Assembly (NCBI GenBank): GCA_964482795.1
Contig: CAYZZI010000009.1
Location: forward strand, 1 to 64,000
DNA: 64,000 nt
From: UBA965 sp964482795
GTDB taxonomy: Bacteria > Chloroflexota > Chloroflexia > Chloroflexales > Roseiflexaceae
Direction of reading: 5' to 3'
The position numbers and the translations under genes were made by a program. Under the pieces are notes generated by a model. It saw only the letters and a list, made by a program, of their open reading frames with translations. It searched no databases and was not told the DNA's origin. Shown piece after piece: positions 1 through 7,862 of the stretch (its first letter is position 1; each line of letters opens with the position of its first letter).

Positions 1-74
1 TGCGTCATTTTTGGCGCAAAAACACATACTGCATTCCCTCATGAAAAAGATATCATCCACTCACAAATAACTTA

Positions 75-103
75 TTCAATTCACGCATGGAACATGCTAC
101 AAT
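75..103 (+). promoter_or_regulatory. Probable promoter of hpf
   Basis: TTCAAT (75-80), a 17-base spacer and TACAAT (98-103), with TG at 95-96 making an extended -10. This gives an 80-base 5' leader with a small GATGC/GCATC hairpin (about 148-163). The first 74 bases hold nothing I recognise. Pattern seen; function inferred. Confidence 0.5.
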
Positions 104-189
104 CGCATCAACCGCAACGGTTTCGTCAATCACCGCTGATTGGCGAGTGATGCATCCCCGCATCGCATAACTCATTTTGGGAGGACGTT

Positions 190-711
190 ATGGAGTTAAT
201 CGTTCGCACCCAGCACGGACACCTCAGCCCCGCAACACGCAGTCGCATTGACGAAAAATTGGCCGTGTTGCAACGCTACCTCAGTCCCATTCGCACCGTG
301 ACCGTCGACGTCAGCCAAAAGGACAAGCACCATCGCGTGCAGTTGACGCTGGCCGGCGACAGCGGCATTCTGCTCCGTGCTGAAGAGCGCGCCGCCGAAT
401 TGATGCACGCCATCGATGAGGCAATCGCATCACTACGCAGACAAATTGAGCGCTACAAAGGCAAGCACTGGCGCAACAAACAGCGCCACGACAACTCGCC
501 GAGCATGGCCGAAGTCGCCGATGTCGTATCAACCACGACAGGCATCGTACGCACCAAGTCATTCAACATCAAACCAATGGCCGACGACGAAGCACTCGAG
601 CAGATGGAACTCCTCGGGCACAGCTTTTTCGTCTATCGCGACCACGACCTGCAGGTACGTGTCCTCTATCGCCGTGCCGATGGCCGGTATGGCGTGATTG
701 TCACCGCGTAA
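190..711 (+). CDS. hpf: Ribosome hibernation promoting factor, long form
   Basis: The 173-residue product matches long-form HPF (RaiA/YfiA family), which binds the 30S subunit in resting cells and pairs ribosomes into inactive 100S dimers. Residues 1-100 form the ribosome-binding domain (MELIVRTQHGHLSPATR opening, basic helix with RRQIERYKGKHWRN). A variable linker follows, and residues about 120-173 form the dimerisation domain (RTKSFNIKPM, then LLGHSFFVYRD and YRRADGRYGVI). A GGGAGG ribosome binding site lies 6-7 bases before ATG 190. The gene is monocistronic, with its own promoter and a U-tailed terminator downstream. Confidence 0.95.
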   Translation: MELIVRTQHGHLSPATRSRIDEKLAVLQRYLSPIRTVTVDVSQKDKHHRVQLTLAGDSGILLRAEERAAELMHAIDEAIASLRRQIERYKGKHWRNKQRHDNSPSMAEVADVVSTTTGIVRTKSFNIKPMADDEALEQMELLGHSFFVYRDHDLQVRVLYRRADGRYGVIVTA

Positions 712-724
712 TCACTCTCGTCAC

Positions 725-754
725 AGCGGCGCACCGTACGGTGCGCCGCTTTTT
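725..754 (+). terminator. Intrinsic terminator after hpf
   Basis: Perfect 11-bp stem (725-735 with 740-750), GTAC loop and a run of five T. One of the few canonical U-tailed terminators in this window. Confidence 0.85.
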
Positions 755-820
755 GTGTATTACCCCCACCGCTTTTGTCGTACAATACAGAGAAAGATTC
801 TCTCATCACAGAGGTTATTC

Positions 821-2077
821 ATGCCTCGCATGCGTATTCAACATCGTGTGGTTGTCACCGGATTAGGCGCAGTTTCGCCGATTGGGAACGATGTCTCGTC
901 CTTCTGGGATGGGCTCCTCGCTGGACGCTCCGGCGTCACCCTAGCCACCCGCTACAACCCTAATGACATCCCATATACCATCACTGCTGAGGTCAAGGAT
1001 TTCGATCCGCTCAACTACATGGATCCCAAAACCGCCAAGCGCACCGCACGCTTTGCGCAATTCGCCTTGGCAGCCGCCGGAGAGGCCATCCGCCATAGCC
1101 AACTCGACCTCCAGCAAGTGGATCGCTCACGCGTCGGCGTCATCATCGGCACCTCACTCGGCGGCACCGCCGAAGTCGAACAACAGACCATCACCTTTGA
1201 GGCCAAACAGCGCAAGCGCGTTGATGCACTCTACCTGCCCACCTTCATCTACAACATGGGCTCATGCCACGTCGCCATGGCGCACGATTTGCATGGCCCC
1301 AACACCACGCCCGTCATGGCCTGTGCCACCGGCACATACGCCATCGGCGAGGCCTTTCGCATGGTACAACGCGGCGATTGCACTATCGTCGTGGCCGGTG
1401 GCAGCGATGCCGGCGTAACCGCCCTCAATGCCATGGCCTTCGGCGTGATTGGCGCTATCGCCCCTGCCGGTGATGACCCAAGTCGCGCAGTGCGCCCGTT
1501 TGACGCCAATCGTCAGGGCACCGCCGGTGGTGAGGGGTGCGGCGTGCTGATTCTCGAACAACTCGACCATGCGCTGGCCCGTGGTGCCACCATTTATGCC
1601 GAGATGGTCGGCTTTGGCGCAACCGAAGATGCCTTCCACCTCACGGCACCAGCCCCTGACGGCAAATACGCCGCACTCGCCATCACGCGGGCCATCGAAG
1701 ATGCCGAAATGACACCCGACCAGATAGACCACATCAGTGCCCACGGCACGGCCACGCCCATCGGTGATGCCGCCGAGACGGCGGCCATTCATGCGGCGTT
1801 CGGTGCGCACGCACCACACATTGCCATCAGCGGGATTAAGTCGATGTTGGGGCATACGGCGGGCGCAGCAGGCGCATTGGCCGCTGTTGGTGCCGTCAAA
1901 AGTCTGATGCATCAGGTTGTACCACCAACGATGGGCTATACGACCCCAGATCCGGCTTGTGACCTCGATTACGTACCCAATGCACCGCGTGCCACCATGG
2001 TACGCACCGCTATGGTTAATGCCTTTGGCTTCGGTGGGCAAAATGCCGTTGTGCTCTTTGCTCAGTATCAAGCATAA
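821..2077 (+). CDS. fabF: 3-oxoacyl-ACP synthase II (KAS II)
   Basis: The 418-residue product is a thiolase-fold condensing enzyme that elongates acyl-ACP with malonyl-ACP in cytosolic fatty acid synthesis. The nucleophile Cys168 sits in VMACATGTYAIG. The two catalytic histidines lie in SAHGTATPIGD and KSMLGHTAGAAGA, which is the Cys-His-His triad of KAS I/II. ATG 821 was chosen because GAGG precedes it by about 7 bases and the protein then begins MPRMRIQHRVVVTGLGAVSP, as expected; the reading frame is open further upstream. No other fab gene is adjacent; fabH and fabD are at 56.7-58.7 kb. Confidence 0.95.
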   Translation: MPRMRIQHRVVVTGLGAVSPIGNDVSSFWDGLLAGRSGVTLATRYNPNDIPYTITAEVKDFDPLNYMDPKTAKRTARFAQFALAAAGEAIRHSQLDLQQVDRSRVGVIIGTSLGGTAEVEQQTITFEAKQRKRVDALYLPTFIYNMGSCHVAMAHDLHGPNTTPVMACATGTYAIGEAFRMVQRGDCTIVVAGGSDAGVTALNAMAFGVIGAIAPAGDDPSRAVRPFDANRQGTAGGEGCGVLILEQLDHALARGATIYAEMVGFGATEDAFHLTAPAPDGKYAALAITRAIEDAEMTPDQIDHISAHGTATPIGDAAETAAIHAAFGAHAPHIAISGIKSMLGHTAGAAGALAAVGAVKSLMHQVVPPTMGYTTPDPACDLDYVPNAPRATMVRTAMVNAFGFGGQNAVVLFAQYQA

Positions 2078-2111
2078 GTTCAGTCGTGCTTTATCAGAGA
2101 GGATTCGAGAC

Positions 2112-3041
2112 GTGATTATCATCGCAAGTTCGAATGGTGACATCGGCCTCAAACAAGGCTGGGAAATTCTGAAAAACGGTGGAACTGCCATCGAAGCGGT
2201 TGAGGCCTGCACCTGGCCCGTCGAGGACAACCCGCTCGACAATTCAGTCGGTTACGGCGGTTACCCTAACGTCCTCGGTCAAGTCGAGCTTGATGCATCA
2301 ATCATGGATGGTAAGTATCTACGCGCCGGCTGTGTGGGTGCCATCAAAAACGTCCGTCACCCCATCAGCGTCGCCCGTAAGGTGATGGAGGAGTTGCATC
2401 ACGTCATGCTCGTCGGTGAGGGTGCCGAGATGTTCGCCAAAGAAAAGGGCTTCGCCTTCGAGAATCTGCTCAGCCCCGAAGCCGAAAAGACCTGGCGCGA
2501 TGGACTCGCCGGCAAATTTGGTCCCGAATGGGCCAACGACGGTCTCGCCAACATCAAGGCGTTAATTAGTCAGTCGAGCAAACTCGCCACCGACCCGCAA
2601 AAGGTCGCTGGTACCGTGAACTTCATTGCGATTGATGGACACGGCAACATCGCCTCGGCCGTTAGCACCAGTGGCTGGGCCTGGAAGTATCCCGGTCGTC
2701 TCGGCGATTCTCCCATCATCGGCGCCGGCAACTACTGCGATAACCGCTACGGCGGTGCCGCCTGTACTGGCCTCGGCGAAATCGCCATTCGCTGTAGCCT
2801 TGCGCGCACCACTGTCATGAATATGCGCTACGGGATGAGCGTCGAAGAAGCCGTGAACAGCGCTTTTGCTGATATGCGTACCATCGACATGCCCAAAAAC
2901 CAAATCAACATGAACATGATTGCCCTTGACGCCCAAGGCCGCCACTTTGCCATGACCACCCACGACAAGGCCGAATACGCCTACATCGCCGATGGCATGG
3001 AGATCCCTGCCTTGGTGCCACGCGCCACATTTGAGGTGTAA
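2112..3041 (+). CDS. N4-(beta-N-acetylglucosaminyl)-L-asparaginase-family Ntn hydrolase
   Basis: A 309-residue member of the glycosylasparaginase / isoaspartyl peptidase family. These enzymes are made as a proenzyme and self-cleave to expose an N-terminal Thr nucleophile. The likely cleavage point is before Thr168 in VAGTVNFIAIDGHGNIASAV, followed by GWAWKYPGRLGDSPIIGAG, close to the family hallmark GR(L/V)GDSPI(I/P)GAG. The usual Asp before the Thr is replaced by Gly. GTG 2112 is preferred: GAGAGGA lies 8 bases upstream and the protein starts at VIIIASSNGDIG, although the frame is open from 1917 inside fabF. No signal peptide is visible. It is followed after 2 bases by a solute-binding lipoprotein gene. 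Substrate (glycoasparagine or isoAsp peptide) is not determined. Confidence 0.85.
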   Translation: MIIIASSNGDIGLKQGWEILKNGGTAIEAVEACTWPVEDNPLDNSVGYGGYPNVLGQVELDASIMDGKYLRAGCVGAIKNVRHPISVARKVMEELHHVMLVGEGAEMFAKEKGFAFENLLSPEAEKTWRDGLAGKFGPEWANDGLANIKALISQSSKLATDPQKVAGTVNFIAIDGHGNIASAVSTSGWAWKYPGRLGDSPIIGAGNYCDNRYGGAACTGLGEIAIRCSLARTTVMNMRYGMSVEEAVNSAFADMRTIDMPKNQINMNMIALDAQGRHFAMTTHDKAEYAYIADGMEIPALVPRATFEV

Positions 3042-3043
3042 TT

Positions 3044-4303
3044 GTGCATAATCGACGTGGTTGGCGTTGGTTCATGGTGGCCTGTATTTTCTGGTTGAGC
3101 GCCTGCTCCAGTAGCGTCGCACAACCGGTTGAACAACCAACGAATCTGCCAACACCAACCACGTTAATTGTGTGGCACGCCTTTGGTGGTGTAACCGGTA
3201 ATGCCATTGATGATCTCCTCCAACACATAGCTACCACCAATAACTTGAACGTGGTGGTACAACGCATGCCGATTGCAACAATCGCCAACGACATCCAAGT
3301 CGCATGGCCTCAATCGCGTGGACCACACGTTGTGCTCCTTAGTAACAGTCAGCTCCACCAGATTGCACCGCATCAAATCGCCTTACCACTCGATACGCTC
3401 ATCGACGTTAGCAGCCGCAATGTGATTGATGCAGCAGTCATCGCCACCGGGCAAATCCGCAACCGACAAGGACAACTCGAACTGCTCGGACTCCCGATTA
3501 CGTATGAGCTCCCCGTGCTCTATTACAATCGGCGAAACGTGCTCAGCCCGCCACTATACACTGATGACCTCTTCAGCATGGCGCGCAGTTTGACTACTCC
3601 CCCCCAATGGGGTCTCGGCGCAGATCTGTCGTTTGATAATTTTGCTGGGTATCTTTCTGCCTTTGGTGGGCAGATTATTGATGCACAAGACAATATCGTG
3701 CTGGGGACGAGTGGTCGCAGTGGTACTGAAGCCTGGTTGACATGGCTCACTGCACTCAACGGTGACCCGCTCCTTCTGACCAGACTCAACGCTATCTTCA
3801 GCGTCAAACGCAGTGCTGGAGCTGGACAGATGACCATGGTTATTGATGATTCAAGCCAGCAACGCACCTATCAACAACTGTGGGGCAATGACATGGGCAT
3901 CAGCGCACTGCCAATATTAAGCAGTTCAAACCAACCAGCGCAACCATATTTGCGTACCACAACCGTCGTCCTCAATCAACGACTCAGCCCCGCTGAAGTA
4001 GAGGCAGCGCGCATCCTGCTCAACACGCTCATCCAAAATGACGCGCAACAACGGCTGTTAAATACTGGCATACAACCCGTCAATCGTCTGGTAGATATCA
4101 CACAAAATGCAGCGGCTACGAACATCCGCGACGCCGCAATCCAGGCGAACGCACCACCAAGTACGTTACTGCGCTACGATGTGCATGCCGTATTACGTTC
4201 CATGATTACCCAGGTCGTTGTGGGCGCTCAGAGTCCAAGTGATGCGGTTACTACCGCAGACCAACAGTTACGTCAACTCATCGAAGGGAGTTCTACACCA
4301 TGA
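3044..4303 (+). CDS. Extracellular solute-binding lipoprotein (ABC family 1-like), orphan
   Basis: 419 residues. The N-terminus has Arg residues, a hydrophobic stretch and the lipobox LSAC with Cys21, so the mature protein should be lipid-anchored outside the membrane. The body resembles periplasmic sugar-binding proteins (LIVWHAFGGVTGNAIDDLL early; GLPITYELPVLYYNR; NFAGYLSAFGGQIID). The start is GTG, 2 bases after the upstream stop, with GAGGTG inside the end of the previous gene serving as ribosome binding site, so the two are translationally coupled. It overlaps apt by 4 bases. No permease or ATPase gene is nearby. Ligand unknown. Confidence 0.8.
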   Translation: MHNRRGWRWFMVACIFWLSACSSSVAQPVEQPTNLPTPTTLIVWHAFGGVTGNAIDDLLQHIATTNNLNVVVQRMPIATIANDIQVAWPQSRGPHVVLLSNSQLHQIAPHQIALPLDTLIDVSSRNVIDAAVIATGQIRNRQGQLELLGLPITYELPVLYYNRRNVLSPPLYTDDLFSMARSLTTPPQWGLGADLSFDNFAGYLSAFGGQIIDAQDNIVLGTSGRSGTEAWLTWLTALNGDPLLLTRLNAIFSVKRSAGAGQMTMVIDDSSQQRTYQQLWGNDMGISALPILSSSNQPAQPYLRTTTVVLNQRLSPAEVEAARILLNTLIQNDAQQRLLNTGIQPVNRLVDITQNAAATNIRDAAIQANAPPSTLLRYDVHAVLRSMITQVVVGAQSPSDAVTTADQQLRQLIEGSSTP

Positions 4304-4818
4304 CACCACCACTCGAGTCGTACATCCGCAATATCCCTGACTTCCCAATTCCGGGCATTCAGTTCAAAGATATCACCACGTTACTCCGCGATGGCCCGGC
4401 CCTCCAACAGGCAATTAACGTGTTCGTCGAACGGTATCGCCATCAACGCATCGATGCCGTGGTGGCCATCGAGTCACGCGGGTTCATCTTTGGCGCACCG
4501 CTGGCATACGCGCTTGGGATTGGACTCGTACCTGTGCGCAAAGTCGGCAAACTCCCCGCAGACACGTACAAACTCGAGTATGCGTTGGAGTACGGTACAG
4601 CAACCCTAGAGATTCACAAAGACGCATTTGCTCCGGGTGCGCGTGTGATCGTCATTGACGACCTCCTTGCAACCGGTGGCACCATTGCCGCTGCATGTGC
4701 GCTTGCAGAGACTGCTGGTGCCACCGTTGTTGAAGCAGCATTTCTGATTGAACTATCGTTTTTAGGGGGCCGCGAAAAGCTCGGCCAGCGCCAAATCTAT
4801 AGTCAGATAACGTACTAG
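4300..4818 (+). CDS. apt: Adenine phosphoribosyltransferase
   Basis: 172 residues, the usual length. It converts adenine plus PRPP to AMP in purine salvage. The type I PRTase loop VIVIDDLLATGGT is present, as are the family blocks IPDFPIPGIQFKDIT near the N-terminus and VAIESRGFIFGAPLA. The ATG overlaps the stop of the lipoprotein gene (ATGA). The 3' end overlaps the convergent SURF1 gene by 4 bases, so no independent terminator fits between them. Confidence 0.95.
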   Translation: MTPPLESYIRNIPDFPIPGIQFKDITTLLRDGPALQQAINVFVERYRHQRIDAVVAIESRGFIFGAPLAYALGIGLVPVRKVGKLPADTYKLEYALEYGTATLEIHKDAFAPGARVIVIDDLLATGGTIAAACALAETAGATVVEAAFLIELSFLGGREKLGQRQIYSQITY

Positions 4819-5570
4819 TGTTGCGGTCGTGGCGGCGCCTGCCCTAGTGGGCGCCGTACCTGCACCACGATATACCCGACCAACAAAATCAAAGCAAATC
4901 CAAACCACTGCACCGCATAACTAAGATGCGAACCCATGCCCATATCGCTCGTCTCTGTCGGTATTGGAATACCCGCCGTCATGGCAGTGCCATCTGGTTG
5001 AAGCTCCACAAATCCATCGACCAATGGATATGGAGTTTGTGCCGCAATCGCAGCAACATCAATATAAAACCATTTATCGCGACGTCCATCGACGAGTGGT
5101 ACTTCGTTAATTTGATCGAACTCAGCCTGTGATACACGCCACACGCCAACAATCTCTTGCATGCCCGTGGGTGCCTGATACGCACGTTGCCAATCACCCA
5201 ATCCCTCTTGATAATAAATCCACCCACGATTCACCAAGATGGCGCGTCCATCTGCGAGGCGTAACGGCGTCATGACGTGATAGCCGGTGCGCCCACGATA
5301 CTCTCGATTACGCCACAAAATCTGCTGACTCGTGTCGTATGTACCGCGTACCACAACCGTCCGGTAATCACGTTGTGCCGATGCAAGTGCTTCAATGTCA
5401 GATAATTCAACCGGCGCAATCGTCATTCGCTCCATGATTTTACTGTTCTGATCCATGCGTTGCGTGTGTCGTTCGAGCTGCCACATACCCAAACGAACCA
5501 AGACGAGGAGCATCACACACACCAGCACAGACATGTATTTTCGGCGTCCTGCCACAAATGGTTGTACCAT
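4815..5570 (-). CDS. SURF1 family cytochrome c oxidase assembly protein
   Basis: 251 residues. SURF1 (Shy1) proteins assist haem a insertion into cytochrome oxidase. Both family signatures are present: the first membrane helix ending LGMWQLERHTQR, and the last helix HLSYAVQWFGFALILLVGY. Between them lies an extracytoplasmic domain with ILVNRGWI. ATG 5570 is preferred because AGAGGA lies 5 bases upstream; a TTG at 5615 and ATG at 5585 are in frame but lack this. No cox genes are nearby. Confidence 0.9.
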   Translation of the reverse strand: MVQPFVAGRRKYMSVLVCVMLLVLVRLGMWQLERHTQRMDQNSKIMERMTIAPVELSDIEALASAQRDYRTVVVRGTYDTSQQILWRNREYRGRTGYHVMTPLRLADGRAILVNRGWIYYQEGLGDWQRAYQAPTGMQEIVGVWRVSQAEFDQINEVPLVDGRRDKWFYIDVAAIAAQTPYPLVDGFVELQPDGTAMTAGIPIPTETSDMGMGSHLSYAVQWFGFALILLVGYIVVQVRRPLGQAPPRPQH

Positions 5571-5622
5571 CAAAATCCTCTGCATTTCTAGATGTTGTCG
5601 GGTTGGATTGTCCAAACTGCGT

Positions 5623-5651
5623 TTGACATTGGCATGCCAAACTGCTATACT
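5623..5651 (+). promoter_or_regulatory. Strong promoter of tRNA(CAU)
   Basis: TTGACA (5623-5628), 17-base spacer, TATACT (5646-5651) with an upstream TG for an extended -10. The tRNA 5' end follows 12 bases later. The spacer contains the perfect palindrome TTGGCATGCCAA (5629-5640). Confidence 0.85.
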
Positions 5652-5663
5652 GCCACTCGTTGT

Positions 5664-5739
<76 letters not shown>

Positions 5740-5743
5740 ATTA

Positions 5744-5769
5744 CCCCTCGTCATAGCGACGGGGGGTTT
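5744..5769 (+). terminator. Terminator after tRNA(CAU)
   Basis: Nine-pair stem (5744-5752 with 5758-5766, one T-G pair), then TTT. It overlaps the 3' end of the leftward acyltransferase gene. Confidence 0.6.
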
Positions 5770-7862
5770 GCGCTTTTTTCGGGCCAACGGAGCGCCATCA
5801 ATGGAGCTTCGAGCAATCGATACCACGCCCCAGATATCCACAATACACCACCAATATAGGCAATCGTAATCAATGCATCGAGCCACCATGTCATACCTAT
5901 CCCACCAAATAACCCTTCGACGGTTAAGCGCCAGGGTATGTGCACCAAGTAAAGCGAATACGAAACATGTGCACACCACTGTAATGCACGTTGCCACGCA
6001 TGTGTGGCATCACTCTGCCAGTTTGCCAGGACCGGCAAGAGTAATGCCACACTACCAGTAGTTATCGGAATAAGCAAGAGACGCGGCATATCGGCGTAAT
6101 CGAGCTCCACGTACCTCGCTTGGAATAACCAGATGCTCGCCAGTGCTCCGACAGCACCTATCCACGACAACCAGCGCCAGCATCGATGTGCGGCTCCCGT
6201 CTCACGCCACCACCATACCATTAAAACGCCGAGTGCAATGGCATCAAGTCGCAAGAGCACAAATTGACGCAACCCGGCCTCCCAGGGTAAATCGCCAAAG
6301 GCAAACCACGAACGCACTCCCATGGGCACTAGCGCCACGATGGTGAGTAGCGTCATCAACGCCCGTCTCGGTGTCATGATGCGTGCGCCGATAAATAGTC
6401 CTATTGCAAGGAGTGCATAGAACCACTCCTCAACCGCAAGGCTCCATGCCACAAAAAAGTAGGGTGGATGCGCATACCAAAGGTTTTGTCCAAACAACCA
6501 ATACGGCGCCAGTGAGTACCAACTCGCACCTCCACACCCGGCCAGTGCAACCAAGGTCAACATCAACCAATACGGCGGCAATGTGCGCCCCCACCGCCGA
6601 TGTAAGAAGAGCGACATGGCATCAGGATGTTGCCATGTCGGTAATGCGCGAATAATCAGCCCGCCAATCAACCAACCGCTCAACACAAAAAAGCACTCGA
6701 CACCGACAAAGGCAAACCAATGTGGTATCCAGGCAAACGCATCAGGATAATACACGAGCGTGGCAGATGCGTGACCAAGCACCACACAGCTAATCGCAAA
6801 CGCCCGCAATACATCAAGTCCGAAGCGCCGTGATTGACCCTGCGCCCCAACAAATCGACGTCCCAATAACCACTGATCGATCAGCGCTGCCACACTCGCC
6901 GCCGCCCTGAGCAGTGCCCAGCGCTTCGCGCCAATCCACACCACACCTATGACCGATGCCATTACCCACCCGACCGGACCAAGTGTGCATACAGCGAGCA
7001 TCAGTGCAATCACGATGTAGCGTCGGTATGCGCGCATCGGTGGCCACCACCAACGCCGCCAACGCATCACCCAAACCCCGGCCATGAGAATCATGAACTG
7101 CCACAGCGGTTGCCAGATAACGATGCCGCGGAACCACAGGAGCGCTACAACCACCGTCGCAATGGTCACAATCAACCATCCGACGTGCCGACGTGCCAAC
7201 GCCCATTGATGGCCTGTTACCAGGCTCGTTGAACTGACAAGCATCCAGAGCCAGAGTCCCTGTACTGCATCACCACGTCGCAACAAAATGACCACAGACA
7301 CAAGTGCGAGGACTCCAATCCAGCGCATGTGCGGCTGTCGTAGCCACCAACGCCCCCACACGAGCGAAAGCGCCACCACGGCCATACTCAGCAACCACGC
7401 AAACCATGCGGGCCAGACAACGCCCTGTGGTACGAGGCGCACATCATCGATGGCAATGCCAATTTCACGTCGATCAATCGTGCTCGGCTGTGGCACATGC
7501 AGATGCACCGTCACAGTGTCTTGCCAGCGCATCGGGACAGTAAGTGGTACCGCGTACCGTGCAAAACCCGGCTGGACCGCTATCATGTGCTCCTGTTCAG
7601 CCACCTGAATGCGCACCATCGTCGGAACCACACTACTCGCCATGATTTGCAACTCATACGTCCCTGCACCAACACCAGTCAGTACCACATGAGCATCTGG
7701 ACGACTCCAGCGAAACGTCGTGCCTGCGCCGTACTCGCTCCCATAAAAGTTGTGTACGGCACTCGCATCCCACCGACCAATGTCGGTGCGAATGGGCAAA
7801 GGAACTGCCCACACGACCAGTAACCACACCGTTGCGATGAGCCACCACAACCATTTCTTCAT
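5751..7862 (-). CDS. Membrane acyltransferase (acyltransferase-3 family) with N-terminal extracytoplasmic beta-domain
   Basis: 703 residues in three parts. A signal-anchor helix (residues 1-22) precedes a beta-rich domain (about 30-150) with FYGSEYGAGTTFRWSRP and repeated hydrophobic strands. A block of membrane helices follows (about 152-330). From about 345 to the end is an acyltransferase-3 module, opening RRFGLDVLRAFAISCVVLGH with the conserved TM1 His and ending in about ten helices. Acyltransferase-3 proteins move acetyl or other acyl groups onto surface glycans or lipids. The start overlaps the stop of the upstream PEP-synthase-like gene by 4 bases (ATGA), so the two are co-translated. 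The beta-domain resembles that of the GT87 protein at 15473-17626. Substrate unknown. Confidence 0.85.
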   Translation of the reverse strand: MKKWLWWLIATVWLLVVWAVPLPIRTDIGRWDASAVHNFYGSEYGAGTTFRWSRPDAHVVLTGVGAGTYELQIMASSVVPTMVRIQVAEQEHMIAVQPGFARYAVPLTVPMRWQDTVTVHLHVPQPSTIDRREIGIAIDDVRLVPQGVVWPAWFAWLLSMAVVALSLVWGRWWLRQPHMRWIGVLALVSVVILLRRGDAVQGLWLWMLVSSTSLVTGHQWALARRHVGWLIVTIATVVVALLWFRGIVIWQPLWQFMILMAGVWVMRWRRWWWPPMRAYRRYIVIALMLAVCTLGPVGWVMASVIGVVWIGAKRWALLRAAASVAALIDQWLLGRRFVGAQGQSRRFGLDVLRAFAISCVVLGHASATLVYYPDAFAWIPHWFAFVGVECFFVLSGWLIGGLIIRALPTWQHPDAMSLFLHRRWGRTLPPYWLMLTLVALAGCGGASWYSLAPYWLFGQNLWYAHPPYFFVAWSLAVEEWFYALLAIGLFIGARIMTPRRALMTLLTIVALVPMGVRSWFAFGDLPWEAGLRQFVLLRLDAIALGVLMVWWWRETGAAHRCWRWLSWIGAVGALASIWLFQARYVELDYADMPRLLLIPITTGSVALLLPVLANWQSDATHAWQRALQWCAHVSYSLYLVHIPWRLTVEGLFGGIGMTWWLDALITIAYIGGVLWISGAWYRLLEAPLMALRWPEKSANPPSL

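Noticed and set aside
1262..2242. Long antisense reading frame (326 codons) opposite fabF
   Set aside because: Low-complexity translation with no family resemblance; fabF on the other strand is certain. Shadow frame from codon bias.
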